The notes: generated by a model not told the origin, from the letters alone. Positions 1-6,594 are shown, counted from the stretch's first letter. The stretch: 6,726 nt of DNA from CAZWXH01 sp964637725 (GCA_964637725.1 CAZWXH010000098.1:1-6726), one strand, 5' to 3'. Numbers and translations: made by a program.

Positions 1-1
1 T

Positions 2-32
2 AAAAAAAGCATCGATTTTATCGATACTTTTT
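2..32 (-). terminator. Rho-independent terminator of the Na+/phosphate cotransporter gene
   Basis: Read on the minus strand, an ATCGAT/ATCGAT stem (positions 20-25 and 11-16) with a 3-nt loop is extended by a T-G wobble, a G-C pair and five A-T pairs, and ends in a run of U (positions 2-8). It starts 8 bp after the stop codon of the cotransporter gene. The plus strand also carries a T run (28-32), so some activity in the other direction is possible. Confidence 0.85.
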
Positions 33-39
33 CATTTTT

Positions 40-1713
40 TTATAATTGTTTTTCTTGAGCAAGTTTCATCATCGCAATTGAACCTCTAATTTTATAGAAA
101 CTTTTTGCGATATTTAATCCATGATCACCAATACGTTCAAAATCAATAAGAGTTTCTGTATATAAAGCACTATGCTCTGGTATACATACTTTATTTCTTA
201 AACGATTTAATTGATTAAGCGAGAATGTATGATTTAATTTATCAATACTTTCTTCAATAACATCAACAACCTCAACTAACTCAGATAATTCATCATGCGT
301 TAGAATAATAAGCTCACTTAACATTTTATTAGTAATATCATTCATAACTTTAATTTCTTCAATAGCTTCAGGAGAAAATTTCTCTTTATTATCATGAAGA
401 TGTTTTGCTCTATTCGCTATATTTGCAGCATGATCTCCGATTCTTTCAATGTCAGCAGAAGTCTTAACAAATCTCTCTACTGTATCAGCGGTTTCAAAAG
501 GGAACTCTAAACTAATCGCATTTGTTGTAAAACGAATAATCTCTTTATTTAAGAAATCTGTATATTCTTCATCTTTTATTAATCGTTCATATTCTTTTTC
601 ATCAAAATGTTCAATTAAATCAAATGACCTCTTTACATTATTTTTAACAACATCTAACATATTTTGAGTTTCATTAAAGATTTGTGTATTTGCGATAACA
701 CTTGTACCAATTAAGAAATCATTAGTAAAGATATTAAAGTCTAAGAATTTAACAACACGTTTAGGTTCTAATCCTGGTTTTTCTGGAAGGATTATATAAG
801 CTAATTTAACTAAATGTTTCCCAAAAGGTAATAACATAGCAGTTGTTGCAATGTTAAATATTGTATGGACATTGGCAATTTGTGCCGCCACATTCGTTGG
901 CGTTAAAGATTGCACAAAACTAGCAAATGGTGTCACCAAACTAATAGCCACAAAAATAACTGTTCCTATAATATTAAAGGATAGATGTAATATGGTTGTT
1001 CGTTTGGCATTACGATCAGCGCCTAGACAAGCCAAGACTGCAGTAATACATGTTCCAATATTTTGTCCAAATAAAACATATATCGCGGAAGGCAAACTGA
1101 TAACGCCACTCATCGCTAATGCCTGTAAAATACCAACAGACGCCGAGGAACTCTGAATAATAGCAGTAAATATAGCCCCGACAGCAATTCCAATCAATGG
1201 GTTTTCAAAAGTGGAAACAATACTTACGAATTCTGGTGAACTTCGTAATGGCACCATTGCAGCTGACATCATTTCCATCCCCATAAATAATATCCCTAAT
1301 CCTGCAATAATTGTTCCTAAAGCATCAAGTTTTTTACTTTTGAAGAAAGCGATTAAAACAACTCCAGCAAAAGCAATAACTGGTGCCCAAGCAGTAATAT
1401 CAATCGCAATTAATTGTCCTGTAATGGTCGTCCCAATATTGGCACCCATAATTAACCAAACGGCATTTTCTAATTTCATTAATCCAGCATTAACAAACCC
1501 AACAGTCATAACTGTTGTTGCAGAAGATGATTGAATCAATGCCGTAATTAATGCTCCTACAATAACCCCAACAAAACGATTTGCTGTTAGTTTTTCTAAG
1601 ATCATTTTCATCTTATTTCCCGCAGCAAGTTCTAAACCGTTAGACATCATTGTCATCCCATATAAGAATAACGCTAGACCACCTAACATCGCAAATATAC
1701 TCGTGATATCCAT
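40..1713 (-). CDS. Na+/phosphate cotransporter (NptA/YjbB type) with C-terminal PhoU-like region
   Basis: Polytopic inner-membrane protein of 557 residues, predicted to move inorganic phosphate with Na+. The membrane part (about residues 1-310) contains the two inverted Na/Pi-cotransporter repeats: QSSSA motifs at residues 61-65 and 187-191, each followed by a glycine-rich partner motif (GANIGTT at 90-96, GQNIGT at 216-221). The soluble C-terminal part (about 345-550) is helical and has two PhoU-like signatures, ERIGDH at 423-428 and 526-531. This two-part layout and length are normal for bacterial family members. The start is the ATG at 1713, because GGGAGGG lies 5 nt upstream and the protein then begins with the usual hydrophobic helix. 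An in-frame ATG at 1779 would add 22 poorly matching residues and would lie inside the upstream direct repeat. The gene stands alone between two terminators, so it is probably transcribed separately from the radical-enzyme operon. Transport direction and true substrate are not proven by sequence; some relatives act as exporters. Confidence 0.93.
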   Translation of the reverse strand: MDITSIFAMLGGLALFLYGMTMMSNGLELAAGNKMKMILEKLTANRFVGVIVGALITALIQSSSATTVMTVGFVNAGLMKLENAVWLIMGANIGTTITGQLIAIDITAWAPVIAFAGVVLIAFFKSKKLDALGTIIAGLGILFMGMEMMSAAMVPLRSSPEFVSIVSTFENPLIGIAVGAIFTAIIQSSSASVGILQALAMSGVISLPSAIYVLFGQNIGTCITAVLACLGADRNAKRTTILHLSFNIIGTVIFVAISLVTPFASFVQSLTPTNVAAQIANVHTIFNIATTAMLLPFGKHLVKLAYIILPEKPGLEPKRVVKFLDFNIFTNDFLIGTSVIANTQIFNETQNMLDVVKNNVKRSFDLIEHFDEKEYERLIKDEEYTDFLNKEIIRFTTNAISLEFPFETADTVERFVKTSADIERIGDHAANIANRAKHLHDNKEKFSPEAIEEIKVMNDITNKMLSELIILTHDELSELVEVVDVIEESIDKLNHTFSLNQLNRLRNKVCIPEHSALYTETLIDFERIGDHGLNIAKSFYKIRGSIAMMKLAQEKQL

Positions 1714-1718
1714 ATTTT

Positions 1719-1725
1719 CCCTCCC
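1719..1725 (-). promoter_or_regulatory. Ribosome binding site that fixes the cotransporter start
   Basis: GGGAGGG on the minus strand ends 5 nt before the ATG at 1713. No comparable site precedes the alternative in-frame ATG at 1779, so this decides the start. Confidence 0.85.
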
Positions 1726-1729
1726 AATT

Positions 1730-1745
1730 ATATTGTTCACAATAT
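1730..1745. promoter_or_regulatory. Perfect 16-bp palindrome, candidate operator
   Basis: ATATTGT (1730-1736) and ACAATAT (1739-1745) are perfect inverted repeats around a 2-nt centre. The site covers the proposed -10 and start of transcription of the cotransporter gene, which is where a repressor would bind. It resembles part of a Rex-type site, but lacks the second full half-site. The binding protein is unknown. In such AT-rich DNA a chance palindrome is possible. Confidence 0.45.
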
Positions 1746-1767
1746 CATACAATTTACGCAATGTAAA
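1739..1767 (-). promoter_or_regulatory. Probable sigma-A-type promoter of the cotransporter gene
   Basis: The minus strand shows TTTACA (1767-1762, one mismatch to TTGACA), a 17-bp spacer and TATTGT (1744-1739, four of six to TATAAT). Transcription would start near 1732, giving a leader of about 19 nt with the GGGAGGG ribosome site. TATGAT at 1749-1744 is an alternative -10, but has no -35 at a suitable distance. Confidence 0.5.
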
Positions 1768-1768
1768 T
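1752..1768. promoter_or_regulatory. Inverted repeat over the -35 of the cotransporter promoter
   Basis: ATTTAC (1752-1757) and GTAAAT (1763-1768) form a 6-bp dyad with a 5-nt spacer. It coincides with the proposed -35 hexamer. This is a possible operator half of a repressor-controlled promoter; the protein is unknown. Confidence 0.35.
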
Positions 1769-1772
1769 AATC

Positions 1773-1789
1773 TTAACATAATCTTAACA
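1773..1789 (+). promoter_or_regulatory. TTAACA direct repeat, Pho-box-like site
   Basis: Two identical TTAACA hexamers (1773-1778 and 1784-1789) are separated by 5 nt, so they repeat every 11 bp. The exact 10-bp unit TCTTAACAT(A/T) occurs twice in tandem. This spacing and hexamer match the PhoP half-site pattern known from Bacillus (TTAACA-like hexamers about 5 nt apart). The repeat lies just upstream of the proposed -35 of a phosphate-transport gene. It reads on the strand opposite to the gene, and only two half-sites are clear, so the assignment to PhoP is an inference. Confidence 0.45.
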
Positions 1790-1811
1790 TTTCTTTTTGG
1801 CTATTTTAGAC

Positions 1812-1841
1812 AAAAAAACATCTGTTTTTTTAACAGATGTT
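1812..1841 (-). terminator. Rho-independent terminator of the four-gene operon
   Basis: On the minus strand a perfect 10-bp stem (1841-1832 with 1826-1817) closes a 5-nt loop and is followed by five more U (1816-1812). The stem begins inside the stop codon of the aldolase gene (1842-1840), so transcription ends directly after translation does. It separates the operon from the cotransporter unit. Confidence 0.92.
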
Positions 1842-2520
1842 ATAAATCACAAATCCCTGTATTTTCTCCATACATGAAATACCAGTCTGAATTAAAGTCA
1901 TCAACTGCTTTTTCAATATTTGGATTTTTAAAGATAGCTTTTAATACATCAACTGGTGCAGTAATCGCATGGGCTCCATAATTAAATGAATCTTTCACTT
2001 GTTGAACCCCTTTAAAGCTAGCAGCTATAATTTTACAATCATATCCATCCATTGTAATACGAGATGATAATTCATTAATAAGTTCCATTGGATCAGCACC
2101 TAAATTACCAATACGATTTACATATGGCGCAATATAATCTGCCCCTGCCTCTAATGCTACATATGCTTGCATTAAATCATAAACAGCTGTTGCTGTAACC
2201 TTAATACCTTCAGCTTTTAAAATCTGAATTGCTTTGACTCCCTCATATGAAACAGGCACTTTAATATAAACTTCTCTATCAATTTCTTCTAATATACGAT
2301 GGGCTTCTTTAACCATTGTATCACAATCCTTAGAAATCACTTGAACATGTAAACTTCTTTCTTTACCAATGATCTTTCTAATTTCTCTCATATGATTAAA
2401 GAAATCTTTTGGGTTTGTTTGTTTAACAATTGATGGATTACTTGTTACACCAACTATTGGCATGTATTCTACCATTTCCTTAATATCTTTTAAATCTACA
2501 GTATCGATAATAAATTCCAT
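1840..2520 (-). CDS. fsa: Fructose-6-phosphate aldolase-like enzyme (FSA/TalC, small transaldolase family)
   Basis: A class I (Schiff base) aldolase of 226 residues, close to the 220 of E. coli FsaA/FsaB and much shorter than a classical transaldolase. Visible family residues: Asp6, Thr26-Ser27-Asn28 in VTSNPS, Gln60, the Schiff-base Lys87 in YIKVPV, Thr111 in TATAVYD, Tyr133 and Arg136 in APYVNRIG, and Ser168 in AASF. The tyrosine at 133 matches the FSA residue that marks aldolase rather than transaldolase chemistry. AGGAG lies 8 nt before the ATG. It is the last gene of the operon, 11 bp after the activase. Together with the YbiW/PflD-like radical enzyme this suggests cleavage of 1-deoxyfructose-6-phosphate to glyceraldehyde-3-phosphate and hydroxyacetone, as reported for E. 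coli FsaA/FsaB. Cleavage of fructose-6-phosphate to dihydroxyacetone and glyceraldehyde-3-phosphate is the alternative. The family is certain; the substrate is inferred. Confidence 0.93.
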   Translation of the reverse strand: MEFIIDTVDLKDIKEMVEYMPIVGVTSNPSIVKQTNPKDFFNHMREIRKIIGKERSLHVQVISKDCDTMVKEAHRILEEIDREVYIKVPVSYEGVKAIQILKAEGIKVTATAVYDLMQAYVALEAGADYIAPYVNRIGNLGADPMELINELSSRITMDGYDCKIIAASFKGVQQVKDSFNYGAHAITAPVDVLKAIFKNPNIEKAVDDFNSDWYFMYGENTGICDL

Positions 2521-2531
2521 TTGTTTTTCTC

Positions 2532-3446
2532 CTATTCTTTAATTAAGTTTTTTATCTTTGCTTGATAAACAATATTATAGAAATGATTCATTTTTTCATT
2601 ATCAAACATTTTATAATGTTTATCTAATCCATATTCAAGATCAACTAGTTCATATTTAGATGAAGCTAATGGATTATAGTTCAATAATTCATATTTAACT
2701 TCTGGATAAATACTGACTAAAAATCTTGAAATTGCTGTGATATTTTCATCAGTAGCACTTATTGAAGGTATCAATGGTGTTCTGATAATCACTTTATCCT
2801 TATATTCACTCTCTAATATATATTGTATATGTTTTTTAATGATTTGAGAAGAGACTCCCGTATATTCTTTATGTTTTATTTCATCATATATCTTCATATC
2901 CGCATATATAAGATCTAAATAAGGCAGTGCCTCTTTAAGCAACGCCAATGAAGTATACAACGAGGTTTCAATCGCAGTATGAATACCTTCATCTTTTAAT
3001 CTTTTTAATAATTCAATCACAAACTCACCTTGCATAAAAGGTTCTCCACCTGACAAAGTGACACCACCACCATGTTTATAAAACACTTCATCTTGCTTGA
3101 CTCTTTCAACTAATTCCTCCACAGTATAGGCTTGACTATCATATTGAATCGAAGATGAAGGACAAGCCTTAATAAGGTTATCAAAGCTTCCTTGAAATTC
3201 AAGACTAAAGTAAGGTCTATCATCATAAGTCATTTGATTTTCCTTTGATGCTTTCTTACATAATCCACAATGAATACAATTCTTCTTAAGATAAATTGGT
3301 CTTTGTTGAGGGGATAATCCCTCTGGATTTTGACACCAAAGACATCTTAGTGGACAGCCTTTAAAAAAGATTGTTGTGCGAATACCATGACCATCATGTG
3401 TCGCAAAGCGATTGATATCAAATACAGGAGCTTTAGATATCTTCAT
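2532..3446 (-). CDS. Glycyl radical enzyme activating enzyme (radical SAM, PflC/YbiY type)
   Basis: Cytoplasmic radical-SAM protein of 304 residues that would use S-adenosylmethionine to make the glycyl radical on the enzyme encoded just upstream. Seen: DGHGIR at 18-23, the radical-SAM cluster motif CxxxCxxC at Cys31, 35 and 38 (KGCPLRCLWC), a ferredoxin-like insert with Cys57, 60 and 63 plus Cys95 before proline, and the SAM-binding GGEP at 133-136. Only seven cysteines are present, which is enough for the radical-SAM cluster plus one auxiliary [4Fe-4S] cluster. The ATG at 3446 is preferred: homologues begin a few residues before the FDINRF segment and GAGAG lies 8 nt upstream. An in-frame ATG at 3470 would add eight residues with no better ribosome site. 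With the 3446 start the gene overlaps the end of the radical enzyme gene by 14 bp, which implies translational coupling. It is followed 11 bp later by the aldolase gene. Confidence 0.93.
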   Translation of the reverse strand: MKISKAPVFDINRFATHDGHGIRTTIFFKGCPLRCLWCQNPEGLSPQQRPIYLKKNCIHCGLCKKASKENQMTYDDRPYFSLEFQGSFDNLIKACPSSSIQYDSQAYTVEELVERVKQDEVFYKHGGGVTLSGGEPFMQGEFVIELLKRLKDEGIHTAIETSLYTSLALLKEALPYLDLIYADMKIYDEIKHKEYTGVSSQIIKKHIQYILESEYKDKVIIRTPLIPSISATDENITAISRFLVSIYPEVKYELLNYNPLASSKYELVDLEYGLDKHYKMFDNEKMNHFYNIVYQAKIKNLIKE

Positions 3447-5778
3447 AGCTTGTTCTCTCAATGATTTCATCCTGAAGTTTTCCAGCTAATTCAGTAAAAT
3501 AAGCTGTATATCCAGCAACTCTTATAGTTAATGTTGGATGTTTTTCTGGATGTTGTTTTGCGTCAATTAAATCTTCTTTGTTGACTACATTAAATTGAAT
3601 ATGGGGAATTTCTAGGTCTATGAAGGCACGTAGAAATGATTCGAATTTATTGATTTGATGATCATTTTTAAAGAATTCAGGTAAAAACTTCATATTGAGT
3701 AATCCACCATTTGTAGTGAGAGAATTATTTAAACGTGATACTGATTTAAGAACCGCAGTTGGTCCTTTCAAGTCACGTCCATATACGGGAGACATCCCAC
3801 CATCAGCTAAAGGTTCTAAAGCATTTCTACCATCAGGTGACGCTCCAACATTCTCCCCCATTGGAACATGCGCTGAGACAGTATACATTCCTGTATGATA
3901 AAGTCCTCCACGATAGTTCTTATAATCTTTCATTCTTGCTCTGAAATACTCGGCCCATTTAGCGCCAAGACGATCAACCCATTCAATGTCGTTCCCATAC
4001 TTTGGTGCTTTATGGAGTAACATTGTTTGCGTTATCTCATGATTATCAAAGTTATCTTGCAATGACTGTAATAGTTCATGTTTAGTGATTATTTGTTCAT
4101 CATATACAAGTTGTTTAATTGCCGCAAATGAGTCAGCTAGGTTTGCGACTTGAATCATTTGAATACCTGAAAGATTATACTTAGCCCCTCCACGTGTAAC
4201 ATCCAACCCTTTTTCTAAGCAATCATCAATAACAGTTGAAAGAAAAGCTGTTGGTAAACATTCTTGATGAATTCTTTCTACTATATTTTCTGCTTTCATC
4301 ATTTCTTCTATAAAATAATCAATTTGTTGAATAAAGGCTTTTTCTAGATCTTTAAATGTTTCATATGTTTCAAGGCTACCTAAATCTAAACCAATTTGTT
4401 CATTGGTGATTAAACATTTTCCATGATTGAGAGTTAATTCTAAAGCTTTGTTTAAATTAAACATCGCTGCATCACTCCAACCAAGATTATTGCCATGTGT
4501 TGTTAATTCAACACAACCTACAATCGCATAGTTATAAGCATCCTCTTTCTCAATTTCTAAATCATTAATCAAGGTCTTTACAATAGCCTCATCATTAAAG
4601 AATTGTGGCATTCCACTGCCTTTAGAAACAACTTTAATTGCTTCATACATGAGTTCATGAGAAGAGTTCTTATTCAATCTTACTGACAGATTTGGTTGTG
4701 GTAAGCCAAGATGGTATTGAGCTTTTAAACAAAGTAAAGAGAGATCATTATAAATATCATTTCCATCTTTATCTAAACCACCAATTGCGATATTAAAACC
4801 AATTGGAAATCCAGCAAAATACTTTGCACTATGTTGATTTCTTAAGTAAACAATTTGATTAAACTTTAACCATAAGCACTCAAGCAATTCTAATGCATCT
4901 TGTCTATCTATCACATCAATTTCTATATCATGTTTATAATAAGGATACAAATACTGATCCATTCTCCCTGGTGAGAATGATGAAGCATTTGATTCCATAT
5001 GCAATATCACAAATAAAAACCATAAAGATTGGACCGCTTCATGGAATGAATGAGGTGGTCTTTGAGAAAGATTTAAACAGTTATCAGCGACTTTTCTAAG
5101 TGATTCACTATATTCATCTTCTAACATCTCTTCAATCATATCATGATATCTTTTCATAAATGTACAAACACCTTCTAATACAATGATTGTACATTCATAG
5201 AACTCTTTTTTATCTTCATCACAAGATGCTAAACTCTTCTTTGCTTTTTCTATTAGACCACTTGGTCCAAGTTCTAACCATAAAGCTGAATCAGGACAAA
5301 TATGACCTTGAGCATGATCTTTTTGATTAATCTTAACAACCTTAGACATCGCATCAATTTCTTTTCCATATGCTTCTCTAATCACATCCTCCATAGAATG
5401 TGTGTGCCAATATGGAAATATCTTTTCTTTAAACTCTTTAATATCTTCATCTTTAACTAAAAACCTATCTTGAGGTCTTGTTGGTAATGTTTCAATTTCT
5501 TGATTCACCCAAGAACAACCACTCTCAGGAAACACAACACCAAATCGTTCACCCTTTGTTCTATTACCAACAATGAGTTCTTCTTTTTCAACACCAATTT
5601 CAAGTTCTTCTAAAGCTGCCCTTAAAGAAAGTGCTCTTTTTTTAGGAACAGACAAACTTTCATTTTCTTGATAGACTCGCGTAATAATACGGGCCTGCTC
5701 TATTGAAGCATAACGCGGTTGATTCAACATTTTTTCTTTTAAAACATCTATTCTTTTTGTTTTATACAAATTATCCAT
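3433..5778 (-). CDS. Glycyl radical enzyme, YbiW/PflD type; probable anhydrohexitol-6-phosphate lyase
   Basis: Oxygen-sensitive cytoplasmic enzyme of 781 residues, a usual size for the family. The PFL-like barrel domain spans about residues 10-630 and the C-terminal glycyl radical domain about 650-780. The radical is carried by Gly756 in RVAGYTAYF. The thiyl-radical Cys422 sits in GCVEL with Glu424 two residues on, the Cys-x-Glu arrangement of dehydratases and C-O/C-N lyases. Pyruvate formate-lyase has two adjacent cysteines instead, so a formate-lyase annotation would be wrong. The start at 5778 is supported by AGGAGG 5 nt upstream. The neighbours (activase, FSA-type aldolase) match the E. 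coli ybiW and pflD clusters, whose products are reported to open 1,5-anhydroglucitol-6-phosphate and 1,5-anhydromannitol-6-phosphate to 1-deoxyfructose-6-phosphate. Family and radical chemistry are clear from sequence; which of these substrates, or another polyol phosphate, is used cannot be read here. Glycerol dehydratase and choline lyase share the Cys-x-Glu pair, but usually have proline after it and different gene neighbours. Confidence 0.9.
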   Translation of the reverse strand: MDNLYKTKRIDVLKEKMLNQPRYASIEQARIITRVYQENESLSVPKKRALSLRAALEELEIGVEKEELIVGNRTKGERFGVVFPESGCSWVNQEIETLPTRPQDRFLVKDEDIKEFKEKIFPYWHTHSMEDVIREAYGKEIDAMSKVVKINQKDHAQGHICPDSALWLELGPSGLIEKAKKSLASCDEDKKEFYECTIIVLEGVCTFMKRYHDMIEEMLEDEYSESLRKVADNCLNLSQRPPHSFHEAVQSLWFLFVILHMESNASSFSPGRMDQYLYPYYKHDIEIDVIDRQDALELLECLWLKFNQIVYLRNQHSAKYFAGFPIGFNIAIGGLDKDGNDIYNDLSLLCLKAQYHLGLPQPNLSVRLNKNSSHELMYEAIKVVSKGSGMPQFFNDEAIVKTLINDLEIEKEDAYNYAIVGCVELTTHGNNLGWSDAAMFNLNKALELTLNHGKCLITNEQIGLDLGSLETYETFKDLEKAFIQQIDYFIEEMMKAENIVERIHQECLPTAFLSTVIDDCLEKGLDVTRGGAKYNLSGIQMIQVANLADSFAAIKQLVYDEQIITKHELLQSLQDNFDNHEITQTMLLHKAPKYGNDIEWVDRLGAKWAEYFRARMKDYKNYRGGLYHTGMYTVSAHVPMGENVGASPDGRNALEPLADGGMSPVYGRDLKGPTAVLKSVSRLNNSLTTNGGLLNMKFLPEFFKNDHQINKFESFLRAFIDLEIPHIQFNVVNKEDLIDAKQHPEKHPTLTIRVAGYTAYFTELAGKLQDEIIERTSYEDI

Positions 5779-5783
5779 GACTA

Positions 5784-5789
5784 CCTCCT
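5784..5789 (-). promoter_or_regulatory. Ribosome binding site of the radical enzyme, overlapping the regulator's stop codon
   Basis: AGGAGG on the minus strand shares its first two bases with the TAG stop of the DeoR gene (5790-5788), and lies 5 nt before the ATG at 5778. This is the strongest ribosome site of the operon. It favours high output of the radical enzyme and coupling to translation of the regulator. Confidence 0.85.
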
Positions 5790-6546
5790 ATACAATCGTT
5801 AGATTATAACCTTCTATTGCTTCACTCATCTTCGATGATAAAGCCTTAGAGATAATGAGACTATAAATATCATTTAAAGATGCAAATACATAATTTCCTT
5901 CTTCCCTTAACTTTCTTTCTTCACATAACAAATAAGTTTTAGAACTTTGTTTAATAACTGCTTTTTTCATACAACCATCATCAACATGATAAGTAGATAA
6001 TTCACCATTATAACAATCAACTCCAACTACTCCTAAAAATGCTTTATCTATTTTAAAAGATTGGATGAGTTGCATTGATAAACTCCCACAAAATCCATCA
6101 CCATCTCTATTTAATTCTCCACCAATAAATATTAAAGAAATATGTGTTTGACTTAAAATATTTAAGACATCAATCATATTGGTAATGACAGTAATATTAA
6201 AATCTGATTCTTTGAGTAACTTTGCGATTTCAATACTTGCAAGTGAGATATCTAAAAAGATAGTCTCTTGATCTTCAATTAATTGAATCGCTTTTTTTGC
6301 TAAAATGATTCTTTCATCATTTGGTGTTTTCTTACGATCAGAAGTCTTATACAAATGCGGATTTTCACGAACCCGAACTGCTCCACCATATGCTTTTTTT
6401 AGTAATCCTTTATTCTCTAAAAGAGTCAAATCTTTTCGAATACAATCTTCAGTGACATCAAACTGTATACTTAAATCCTTAACTCTAATACTTCCCTCTT
6501 GATTCACTATATTCACAATACAATCTTGTCTTTCCTGTGCAAACAT
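5788..6546 (-). CDS. DeoR-family transcriptional regulator
   Basis: DNA-binding regulator of 252 residues, the normal DeoR size. The N-terminal winged helix-turn-helix covers about residues 4-58. Its recognition helix is within VTEDCIRKDL (31-40), and the GGA of the wing is at 54-56. The C-terminal sugar-phosphate-sensing (DeoRC, isomerase-like) domain covers about 75-235, with ITN at 121-123, GGEL at 142-145 and the FLGVVGVD segment at 170-177. The usual DxGTT-type phosphate-binding loop is replaced by DISLAS (99-104). The ATG at 6546 is preferred: GGTGAT lies 4 nt upstream in phase with the 16S tail, while a GTG three codons earlier lies inside that site. It is the first gene of the operon, 9 bp before the radical enzyme gene, so it probably controls its own transcription in response to a phosphorylated intermediate of the pathway. 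The effector, and whether it represses or activates, cannot be read from sequence. Confidence 0.92.
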   Translation of the reverse strand: MFAQERQDCIVNIVNQEGSIRVKDLSIQFDVTEDCIRKDLTLLENKGLLKKAYGGAVRVRENPHLYKTSDRKKTPNDERIILAKKAIQLIEDQETIFLDISLASIEIAKLLKESDFNITVITNMIDVLNILSQTHISLIFIGGELNRDGDGFCGSLSMQLIQSFKIDKAFLGVVGVDCYNGELSTYHVDDGCMKKAVIKQSSKTYLLCEERKLREEGNYVFASLNDIYSLIISKALSSKMSEAIEGYNLTIV

Positions 6547-6550
6547 TATT

Positions 6551-6556
6551 ATCACC
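6551..6556 (-). promoter_or_regulatory. Ribosome binding site that decides the regulator start
   Basis: GGTGAT on the minus strand matches the distal part of the AGGAGGTGAT complement of 16S rRNA and ends 4 nt before the ATG at 6546. It contains most of the alternative GTG start (6555-6553), which argues against that start. Confidence 0.6.
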
Positions 6557-6594
6557 CATTCTTATTTTATATTATTTATTCTAACTTCATCCTT

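Noticed and set aside
449..1534. Plus-strand open frames of 72 to 107 codons opposite the cotransporter gene
   Set aside because: They lie antisense to a well-supported membrane protein gene, show no recognisable family or ribosome site, and read as low-complexity complements of it.
1727..1732. TATAAT on the minus strand as the cotransporter -10
   Set aside because: Transcription would start within or next to the ribosome site at 1725-1719, leaving no functional leader, and no -35 lies at the right distance.
1730..1745. Rex (redox-sensing repressor) operator
   Set aside because: Only the TTGTGAAC part resembles the Rex consensus; the spacer and second half-site are missing.
1714..1779. N-terminal extension of the cotransporter by 22 residues
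   Set aside because: The downstream ATG has a strong ribosome site, and the extension would run through the promoter elements and lacks family similarity.
1840..2520. Classical transaldolase of the pentose phosphate pathway
   Set aside because: The protein has the short FSA length and an FSA-like tyrosine at 133, and it sits in a radical enzyme operon without other pentose phosphate genes.
3695..5099. Plus-strand open frames of 61 to 68 codons opposite the radical enzyme gene
   Set aside because: They are shadow frames of a complete, motif-verified gene on the minus strand.
3433..5778. Pyruvate formate-lyase
   Set aside because: The active site has a single cysteine followed by Val-Glu instead of two adjacent cysteines, and the neighbours are an FSA-type aldolase and a DeoR regulator.
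6576..6590. Four-codon leader peptide (ATG to TAA) in the operon leader
   Set aside because: It begins about at the predicted transcription start without a usable ribosome site, and no attenuator hairpin follows.
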